Source: Alkalibacterium sp046484155
GTDB taxonomy: Bacteria; Bacillota; Bacilli; Lactobacillales; Carnobacteriaceae_A
Assembly: GCF_046484155.1 (NCBI RefSeq)
Contig: NZ_JAWOBT010000121.1
Location: 1 to 10,508 of the forward strand
Direction: 5' to 3'
DNA length: 10,508 nucleotides
The position numbers were made by a program, and so were the translations under genes. Below, one piece after another: positions 5,962 through 10,508 of this stretch; the stretch's first letter is position 1; the number at the start of each line of letters is the position of its first letter. The notes beneath the pieces are model-generated. The model saw only the letters and a list, made by a program, of their open reading frames with translations. It did not search any database and was not told the origin of the DNA.

Positions 5962-6465
5962 ATGGGACTATTTGATTTTTTCAAAAGCAAGAAAGGTGAT
6001 TCTGTATCCAGAGAATCAACCGAATCAAAAGGCACTGACGAGCACGCTGTCAAACATGAATTAAAGATCACAGATAAAGATGTACAGGCAGATGAAGAAA
6101 TAGTCGACAGAATCGTAGAACAGATGGTAGAAGAAGATCCATTCAAAAATTTCTATTCCGGTAAAACGAAGGACGATTTTACACCCTTATCGAATCAAGT
6201 CTTTAAATTTGAAAACATCACGACAGTCAATGTCGATTTCGTGAATAAAGCTAAAGGAAAAACATTGGTTAAAATCGAGGACATTACTTTAGGGTCCCTG
6301 CCAGAAGACTTGGCCAACACGATCCAGTCTTATCAAGACAAGTATTTACTTACTGCTTTTGTTTACGTTACCGGAGGCCCATATATGATATATGACCGCA
6401 AAAAGGATGAAGTCATTGAAGACGAGATCCCCTTTGGGTTGGACATTTACGTTCAGTTCACTTAA
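5962..6465 (+). CDS. Unrecognised acidic cytosolic protein
   Basis: A 167-residue protein I cannot place in a family. The N-terminus MGLFDFFKSKKG is a short amphipathic start seen on many unrelated small proteins. Residues 12-60 are charged, low in hydrophobics and probably disordered or helical (many E, D, K). From about residue 70 on, alternating hydrophobic stretches (VFKFENITTVNVDFV, YLLTAFVYVTGGPYMIYD) suggest a compact beta-rich domain. No signal peptide or membrane segment. It has its own promoter, a good ribosome binding site (AAGGAG, 7-base spacer) and a terminator, so it is very likely expressed alone. Divergent from the cupin gene with shared upstream repeats, and convergent with the ABC module. 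Function unknown. Confidence 0.8.
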   Translation: MGLFDFFKSKKGDSVSRESTESKGTDEHAVKHELKITDKDVQADEEIVDRIVEQMVEEDPFKNFYSGKTKDDFTPLSNQVFKFENITTVNVDFVNKAKGKTLVKIEDITLGSLPEDLANTIQSYQDKYLLTAFVYVTGGPYMIYDRKKDEVIEDEIPFGLDIYVQFT

Positions 6466-6478
6466 TGTTCGACAACAA

Positions 6479-6525
6479 AATAAGCATAGGTATCTACAAA
6501 CTATGTAGACGCCTATGCTTATTTT
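6479..6525. terminator. Bidirectional intrinsic terminator between convergent genes
   Basis: Perfect 12-bp arms AATAAGCATAGG (6479-6490) and CCTATGCTTATT (6512-6523), then a small internal loop and inner TCTACA/TGTAGA pairing. T-rich flanks on both strands. It ends the plus-strand 5962 gene and begins two bases past the ABC permease stop on the minus strand. Confidence 0.92.
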
Positions 6526-7292
6526 TAATTGATGGCTTTTTTCTTGAAGATGATACCCCCACCTATGATAAATAGAAGGATGAGGATACTTGTCAAACCG
6601 AAACTTTGAATCATCTCCTGATCCAGCTCCACCCCCGTCAGCCACTCCACATTGCGGCCGCTAAGCTGCAATGGGCTCCATTCCTGAATGACGGGAATCA
6701 ATTCTCCCAAAAACAGTAACCCCAAAAAGCCGGCTACGGATAATAAAGGCGCAAAGGTGCTCTCAAGCAAAATAGCGGAAAACAAGAGTAAAGCCAGCAG
6801 CATCAAACCAAAGACATACAGACTGAACGTGGATAAAAACAAACCTTCTGTCGAGCTGTCCGGGAAATAATAATAGGTGTAGCCTAATGTGATCGCAAAA
6901 CTGAACCAGTAAAACACGGTCCAACTCAAGTAAAGGATGCTCAGCTTGGCGCTATAAATGGACAGCCGGGGCAAACCTTTGGTGACCATATGGACCAGCG
7001 TGCCTTTTTCATATTCCCGGGCCATCATCGGGCTGAAAACGACCACCATCACGACCAGGCCGATTTGATTGATATTAGAGAAAAACTGTATCCACGAATC
7101 GACATATGTGGGTTCCTGTAAAATAATGGTGATGTTCTCATCCATCAGACCCTCCAGCAGTTCAGGCAAGAATTTGGCACTAAGCGGACTGAGGATCCCG
7201 ATTATGGCAAAAACGATGAAAAAGATGAACAGCTTGTAATTCCTTATGTGTTCAATGATTTCTTTTTTAAAAAAAGCCAGGGTCCCTCTCAT
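6525..7292 (-). CDS. ABC-2 type transporter permease (YxlG-like)
   Basis: Membrane subunit of an ABC-2 family transporter, 255 residues with about six membrane segments: roughly 20-42, 75-93, 115-135, 150-172, 178-196 and 230-248. It opens with a cytoplasmic FFKKEIIEHIRNYK helix typical of the family, and has an MAREYEKGTL block that resembles the conserved loop contacting the ATPase. Its ATG overlaps the ATPase stop by four bases (ATGA) and has GGAGG 7 bases upstream, so the two are translationally coupled. Together with the PLDc_N-type gene upstream, the order matches Bacillus subtilis yxlE-yxlF-yxlG. The substrate is unknown. Last gene of its unit; the terminator follows immediately. Confidence 0.85.
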   Translation of the reverse strand: MRGTLAFFKKEIIEHIRNYKLFIFFIVFAIIGILSPLSAKFLPELLEGLMDENITIILQEPTYVDSWIQFFSNINQIGLVVMVVVFSPMMAREYEKGTLVHMVTKGLPRLSIYSAKLSILYLSWTVFYWFSFAITLGYTYYYFPDSSTEGLFLSTFSLYVFGLMLLALLLFSAILLESTFAPLLSVAGFLGLLFLGELIPVIQEWSPLQLSGRNVEWLTGVELDQEMIQSFGLTSILILLFIIGGGIIFKKKAIN

Positions 7293-8206
7293 TTTGTCGC
7301 CTCCAGAAAAACTTCTTCCATTGTCGGTTCTTTTCTTTCGATTTTTTCCGGTATGATGCCTAACCCCATGACAACTTCCATGATTAAACCTATGGCTTGT
7401 CTGGCATTCGTTGTTTCACCTTCGACATTCTTTTCACTTTGAATGATGTTGAATACCCTATCACTGTCAACGAGCGCTTCTTTCACCTTGACCGCTTCTT
7501 CGAGCGTCTCCAAGGTGACGCTCCACCTCTCTGTAGACAGCTGTTCCTTCAACTCGCTGAGAGAGCCCTGTTTGACGATCACGCCTCGATCTAAAATAGC
7601 CACCTCGTCACATACCGCTTCGACATCACTGAGGATGTGAGTCGAGAAGACGACCGTCGTTTTCTCTTTTACTCTTTCAAGCACGGATAACAGCTGTTTC
7701 CTTCCGATCGGATCCAGTGCAGACGTCGGCTCGTCACAGATAAGTAATACCGGATCATTAATCAGGGCCTGAGCAATACCCAGCCGCTGCTTCATGCCGC
7801 GCGAATAATTGCTGATACGTTTGTTTGTATCCTCCAGCCCCACCATCGTTAATAAATCCGAGATTTTTTGATGCCCGTCGTTCACTTTTGAACCACTGAC
7901 ATCTAAACTCAACTGCATAAATTCTCGAGCGGTCAAAAAAGGATAAAATTCCGGCACATCCGGCAGATAACCGACAAAACGGTTCGTCTTGGTATCGCCA
8001 TAAGTAACGACTTCACCGTTCACTTTCACTTCACCGGCTTCGGCTTTCAGCAAGCCCAGCACGATGTTCATCGTGGTGGTTTTGCCGGTCCCGTTTTTCC
8101 CAATAAACCCAAAGATAGATCCTTTCTCGACTGCGAAAGACACATCCTCTAAAACCGGTTGTTTGCCGAAAGCTTTCTTCAGATGACTGATCTCCAGAAC
8201 TGCCAT
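7289..8206 (-). CDS. ABC transporter ATP-binding protein (YxlF-like)
   Basis: Cytosolic ATPase driving the downstream permease, 305 residues. Walker A is GKNGTGKTT (36-44), the signature is YSRGMKQR (134-141, the SRGMKQR form common in ABC-2 exporters), Walker B is LLICDEPTSALD (154-165) with catalytic E159, and the H-loop is STHIL with H190. The usual Q-loop glutamine is replaced in YLPDVPEFYPFLT, as in many ABC-2 ATPases. Residues past about 215 form the extra C-terminal domain ending PTMEEVFLEATK. The start shares one base with the stop of the upstream small gene (TGATG). Its binding site is only AAGGAAAGAAG, so it probably depends on that coupling. Export of a lipid-like compound, peptide or antibiotic is possible but not shown. 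Confidence 0.92.
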   Translation of the reverse strand: MAVLEISHLKKAFGKQPVLEDVSFAVEKGSIFGFIGKNGTGKTTTMNIVLGLLKAEAGEVKVNGEVVTYGDTKTNRFVGYLPDVPEFYPFLTAREFMQLSLDVSGSKVNDGHQKISDLLTMVGLEDTNKRISNYSRGMKQRLGIAQALINDPVLLICDEPTSALDPIGRKQLLSVLERVKEKTTVVFSTHILSDVEAVCDEVAILDRGVIVKQGSLSELKEQLSTERWSVTLETLEEAVKVKEALVDSDRVFNIIQSEKNVEGETTNARQAIGLIMEVVMGLGIIPEKIERKEPTMEEVFLEATK

Positions 8207-8409
8207 CAGTCTTCTTTCCTTCCGAATATGAGGTATAAAATCGGTCCGATCAGATTAACAAATATAATCACGAGTGCCCACACGATTTTATTGTTCTGTT
8301 CCAGCCGATCGTTCTTGATCAGGTCAAGCAAAGCTGTCACTATCAGGATCAGTTGTAATAGCAAAAGCGGGATGATAATCGGTAAATATTCCATAATGTC
8401 TGGTAGCAT
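8206..8409 (-). CDS. Small PLDc_N-type membrane protein (YxlE-like)
   Basis: A 67-residue protein with two membrane helices, about 8-30 and 43-62, joined by a short charged loop (DLIKNDRLEQNNK) and ending IFGRKED. The pattern, including GPILYLIFGR near the end, is that of the phospholipase D N-terminal-like (PLDc_N) small membrane proteins such as Bacillus YxlE. It has no catalytic domain. It is the first gene of the three-gene unit; AAAGGAG lies 7 bases before the ATG and supports this start over the Met at residue 6. It may be an accessory subunit of the ABC transporter (inference from gene order). No convincing promoter could be identified upstream. Confidence 0.82.
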   Translation of the reverse strand: MLPDIMEYLPIIIPLLLLQLILIVTALLDLIKNDRLEQNNKIVWALVIIFVNLIGPILYLIFGRKED

Positions 8410-8503
8410 AATTTGGCTCCTTTGAATTTATTATGTCTTAATTTAATCACGAAACCCTTTAAAACGCCAGGGACTTAAGACCTATTTTTGACAAATCCCG
8501 ACT

Positions 8504-8518
8504 CTTACTATTTGTAAG
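8504..8518. promoter_or_regulatory. Inverted repeat CTTAC-TATTT-GTAAG at the DUF302 promoter
   Basis: Perfect 5-bp arms with a 5-base centre. It overlaps the proposed -35 of the DUF302 gene and lies 11 bases after a consensus TTGACA (8488-8493) that has no good -10 at the right distance. The position suits a repressor site; the regulator is unknown. Confidence 0.35.
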
Positions 8519-8541
8519 CATATCGATTGCTATTTCATAAT
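8512..8541 (+). promoter_or_regulatory. Possible promoter of the DUF302 gene
   Basis: TTGTAA (8512-8517, 4/6), an 18-base spacer and CATAAT (8536-8541, 5/6), about 55 bases before the ATG. The alternative using TTGACA at 8488 lacks a recognisable -10 (TTTGTA at 17 bases). Confidence 0.4.
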
Positions 8542-8595
8542 ATTTAAGAGACAATGATAAATGTAAGATATTTTATAGTAGGAGGAATTTATCAC

Positions 8596-8982
8596 ATGAA
8601 TTATGCATTCGAAGAAAAAAGTTCACGCTCATACGAAGAAACATTAGAAAAACTAAAACAGGCTATTACAGATAACTCTTTCGGGGTACTGTATGAAGTA
8701 AACCTAAAAGACAAGATAGAAGGCAAAGGCTTTGATTTTGCTAACAACTTCACCGTTTTAGAGGTATGTAACCCTAAATTAGCTAAAGAAGTATTAGACC
8801 AACAAATTGAAGCAGGCTACTTCTTACCATGTAAAGTCGTTGTATATGAAAAAGAAAATGCCGTCTATGCGGGTGTTTTGAAACCAACTGTGCTTATCGA
8901 TATGATTGGAAATGATTCTCTACACGGTGCTGCCGTAGAAGTCGAAGAAATCCTAATTAAAGCTGTCAAAGCCGCAGTATAA
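8596..8982 (+). CDS. DUF302 family protein
   Basis: A 128-residue soluble protein. The N-terminal helix (SYEETLEKLKQAI), then FGVLYEVNLKDKI, the FTVLEVCNPKLAKEVL block and the PCKVVVYEKENAVYAGV strand pair match the DUF302 domain, a dimeric alpha-beta fold of unknown biochemical role. It ends with a helix rich in Ala and Val. An in-frame ATG at 8554 exists. The ATG at 8596 follows AGGAGG by 10 bases and gives the usual family N-terminus, so it is chosen. Monocistronic: divergent from the ABC module and followed by a strong terminator. C85-type cysteines are present (in VCNP and LPCK), but no metal-binding pair is obvious. No function is assigned. Confidence 0.82.
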   Translation: MNYAFEEKSSRSYEETLEKLKQAITDNSFGVLYEVNLKDKIEGKGFDFANNFTVLEVCNPKLAKEVLDQQIEAGYFLPCKVVVYEKENAVYAGVLKPTVLIDMIGNDSLHGAAVEVEEILIKAVKAAV

Positions 8983-9028
8983 TCAACACATTCTCTATCA
9001 CATCAATTTTATATGATACGCTATAAAA

Positions 9029-9074
9029 TAAAGCCCGACAGCCACTTAGTTAAAAGCGGCTGTCGGGCTTTTGT
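9029..9074. terminator. Bidirectional intrinsic terminator between DUF302 and SMP-30 genes
   Basis: A perfect 14-bp G+C-rich stem: AAAGCCCGACAGCC (9030-9043) with GGCTGTCGGGCTTT (9058-9071), loop of 14 bases. TTTT follows on the plus strand and TTTATTTTAT on the minus strand, so it should stop both convergent transcripts. Confidence 0.95.
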
Positions 9075-9093
9075 GCATTTTACCGCATATTAT

Positions 9094-9930
9094 CTACCTG
9101 ATTCTCACTCTAAATAATCCGCCGGACAGATCTTCTTCATCTTCATGATCTTTAGCTGTCGTAATGTAGAGAAACTCGTTCTCTTTTCCGCCAATGCAGC
9201 AGGACGTCACGTTCGTCGCAGGCATCGGGATCTCAAATATTTTTTCGCCCGTTTTTGAATCCCACTTGCAGATTTTCCCACCGCCGTATTCGGCCACCCA
9301 GATATCGTCACAGATATCGACACACAGACCATCAGGCGTACTGCCGTCTGTCAGCTCGACCAGTACTTTTCCGTTGGCTACCTGTTTCGTTTCACTATCG
9401 TAGTCATATTTCTTCACCGTCTTGGTAGCTGAATCGATATGATAAAATTTCTTGCCATCCCGAGACCAGCCCAGCCCGTTCGAAAAAGAAAGATTGTCCA
9501 AGACGACTTCAGCTTCACCGTTTTCAATGACGTACAGTTCAGCAGCATTTTCAATGATTTCATCTTGTCCCATCGTTCCCACAAAAAAACGTCCTTCGGG
9601 ATCTAGTTTCCCGTCATTGTACCTCAGCCGCATATCCTTGTTGGGATGAGTGACTGGAGTACGCTCACCTGTTTCCGGATCGATTCGAAAGATGCCATTT
9701 TTCTCAGCAGAAAGCAGCATCCCTTCTGAATCAAGAACAACCGCGCCTACGTGTCCGTCTGTTTTAAAGGTTTTGATTTCAGTTGTGTCAGTGTTCAACT
9801 GATAGATAATTTCATCCGTAATCGATATACAATATATCAGCTCGTTTTTTGCATCCCAAACTGGCCCTTCGAGTAGTGTACTGCCTATATAAAAAACCAA
9901 CTCTGGTGTGAACATATCCGAACGGTACAT
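9094..9930 (-). CDS. SMP-30/gluconolactonase/LRE family protein
   Basis: A six-bladed beta-propeller lactonase-type protein of 278 residues, cytosolic (no signal peptide). The metal-site residues of the family are all seen: E21 in LEGPVW, N105 in RYNDGK, N151 in SNGLGW and D200 in TPDGLCVD. DPEGRFFVGTMG (110-121) is also typical. The likely reaction is hydrolysis of a sugar-derived lactone to the acid; which lactone cannot be told, as no sugar-acid gene adjoins it. An in-frame ATG at 9972 exists, but its extension is acidic and lacks family similarity. The ATG at 9930 follows GGGGAGG by 5 bases and is chosen. Monocistronic, ended by the 9029-9074 terminator. A perfect cre box upstream implies CcpA control. 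Confidence 0.88.
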   Translation of the reverse strand: MYRSDMFTPELVFYIGSTLLEGPVWDAKNELIYCISITDEIIYQLNTDTTEIKTFKTDGHVGAVVLDSEGMLLSAEKNGIFRIDPETGERTPVTHPNKDMRLRYNDGKLDPEGRFFVGTMGQDEIIENAAELYVIENGEAEVVLDNLSFSNGLGWSRDGKKFYHIDSATKTVKKYDYDSETKQVANGKVLVELTDGSTPDGLCVDICDDIWVAEYGGGKICKWDSKTGEKIFEIPMPATNVTSCCIGGKENEFLYITTAKDHEDEEDLSGGLFRVRIR

Positions 9931-9950
9931 ATCATCCTCCCCTTTAACGT

Positions 9951-9964
9951 TGTTATCGCTTTCA
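9951..9964 (-). promoter_or_regulatory. Perfect CcpA cre box at the SMP-30 promoter
   Basis: Minus strand TGAAAGCGATAACA matches TGWAANCGNTNWCA at all 14 positions. It lies 21 bases before the SMP-30 ATG and directly follows a -10-like TATAGT (9969-9964), so bound CcpA would cover the transcription start. The matching -35 is weak. Confidence 0.75.
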
Positions 9965-10007
9965 CTATACACCAGAAGGGGGAGGTATTGCTAGCTTTAG
10001 CCCTTGT

Positions 10008-10036
10008 TTCACTATGGTTTTTTACTCTCATATAAT
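10008..10036 (+). promoter_or_regulatory. Putative rightward sigma-A promoter
   Basis: TTCACT (10008-10013, 4/6), a 17-base spacer and a consensus TATAAT (10031-10036). It diverges from the SMP-30 promoter. A transcript from it would run off the right end of the window. Confidence 0.5.
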
Positions 10037-10066
10037 CAAGACAGAAAATTCAGAAAAAAGAATGTC

Positions 10067-10474
10067 ATGTCAGATAATAATCAAGCTATGCTTGTTCATA
10101 CCGACTACCTGTGTGCGAAGATCGGCATGGCTTTCCTGAAAAAGATGTTGGCTAAGTATTATCATCTTCGTCAGATCATTTCACCGACATCCACTCATTT
10201 AAGTGAAAAGTTATCTACCCATAGAGCAGTCGTGAACAGTAGTCTGATTCTCTATCCTTTTTTGTTCAGAATACTCATTCGAACTCCACCGATCATCCTT
10301 TTATTTTTCACATGCTTCTGCTATATTATAGTTAACATTCATATTTTAAGTCAGAAAAAGCCTGAGACCAAACATTTTTTAAATCCAAATCATTTTTATC
10401 GGACGATTTTGCATGTGAAAAAGATATGTGGTAAGGTTATACATGAGAATAAAAACTTTCTGAAAATTTCATGA
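10067..10474 (+). CDS. Doubtful hypothetical reading frame, possible small membrane protein
   Basis: An open frame of 135 codons from ATG 10067; it can be extended to a TTG at 10004, which would overlap the promoter. No ribosome binding site precedes the ATG (only AGAAAAAAGAAT). Residues about 1-50 are ordinary in composition. A hydrophobic stretch near 60-95 (LILYPFLFRILI, IILLFFTCFCYIIV) could be one or two membrane helices. The tail is rich in Lys, His and Asn, as expected of translated A+T-rich non-coding DNA. No family is recognised. It may be a decayed gene or simply a chance frame downstream of a real promoter. Confidence 0.2.
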   Translation: MSDNNQAMLVHTDYLCAKIGMAFLKKMLAKYYHLRQIISPTSTHLSEKLSTHRAVVNSSLILYPFLFRILIRTPPIILLFFTCFCYIIVNIHILSQKKPETKHFLNPNHFYRTILHVKKICGKVIHENKNFLKIS

Positions 10475-10508
10475 AAGTAATAAATTCTATTTGCTGGAAT
10501 ATTAAGCG

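Larger units (their letters stand above)
9973..10508. other. Right-end region without a confident gene
   Basis: About 535 A+T-rich bases. They hold a promoter-like sequence pointing rightward (10008-10036) and one doubtful plus-strand reading frame. I see no tRNA, terminator hairpin, riboswitch or repeat, and the minus-strand frames are short. The real gene served by this promoter may lie beyond the window. Confidence 0.6.

Noticed and set aside
6346..6645. Minus-strand frame overlapping the 5962 gene, the terminator and the ABC permease end
   Set aside because: It crosses a strong bidirectional terminator, overlaps two better genes and has no ribosome binding site or family match.
8410..8500. 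Promoter of the yxlEFG-like unit
   Set aside because: Candidate -10 boxes (CATAAT, TTAAAT on the minus strand) lack any acceptable -35 at 16-19 bases, and no clear ECF-type motif is seen, so no site is claimed.
9931..9972. N-terminal extension of the SMP-30 gene to 9972
   Set aside because: It would run through the cre box and the ribosome binding site of the 9930 start and adds an acidic, non-conserved segment.
9976..9985. Strong plus-strand Shine-Dalgarno-like AAGGGGGAGG
   Set aside because: No start codon lies at a usable distance; the nearest TTG (9988) is two bases away and its frame ends after about 15 codons, and the site precedes the rightward promoter.

Overview
The window reads as chromosomal DNA of a low-to-moderate G+C Gram-positive bacterium of the Bacilli. 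Strong AGGAGG-type ribosome binding sites, sigma-A-like promoters, intrinsic terminators with U tracts and CcpA-type cre boxes all point that way. A member of the Lactobacillales (Carnobacteriaceae-like) would fit, but that is inference; no rRNA or other taxonomic marker is present. There are no tRNAs, insertion sequences, phage genes or CRISPR arrays.

Layout, left to right. Bases 1-186 hold 3.5 copies of a 52-bp tandem repeat whose units fold into two hairpins each. Next comes a five-gene minus-strand operon (311-5059), transcribed thl - atoD - atoA - bdh - permease: acetyl-CoA acetyltransferase, both subunits of an acetoacetate CoA-transferase, an SDR-type 3-hydroxybutyrate dehydrogenase and a GntP-family permease. 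Together these form a complete route from external 3-hydroxybutyrate or acetoacetate to acetyl-CoA, or the reverse. A promoter with a near-consensus cre box and several palindromes lies upstream; a hairpin sits between bdh and the permease gene.

A YjlB-like cupin gene (minus, 5285-5791) and an unrecognised acidic protein gene (plus, 5962-6465) diverge from a shared control region. A minus-strand module resembling yxlE-yxlF-yxlG (6525-8409) encodes a small membrane protein, an ABC ATPase and an ABC-2 permease with overlapping genes. A DUF302 gene (plus, 8596-8982) and an SMP-30/gluconolactonase-like gene (minus, 9094-9930) converge on a shared terminator. The SMP-30 gene has a perfect 14/14 cre box at its promoter. 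The last ~500 bases contain a good promoter-like sequence and only a doubtful reading frame.

Most of the window is ordinary metabolic chromosome. The most notable points are the compact ketone-body operon with an AtoDA-type rather than ScoAB-type transferase, the cre boxes at three separate promoters, and the hairpin-forming tandem repeat. I do not see convincing evidence of a wholly new system.
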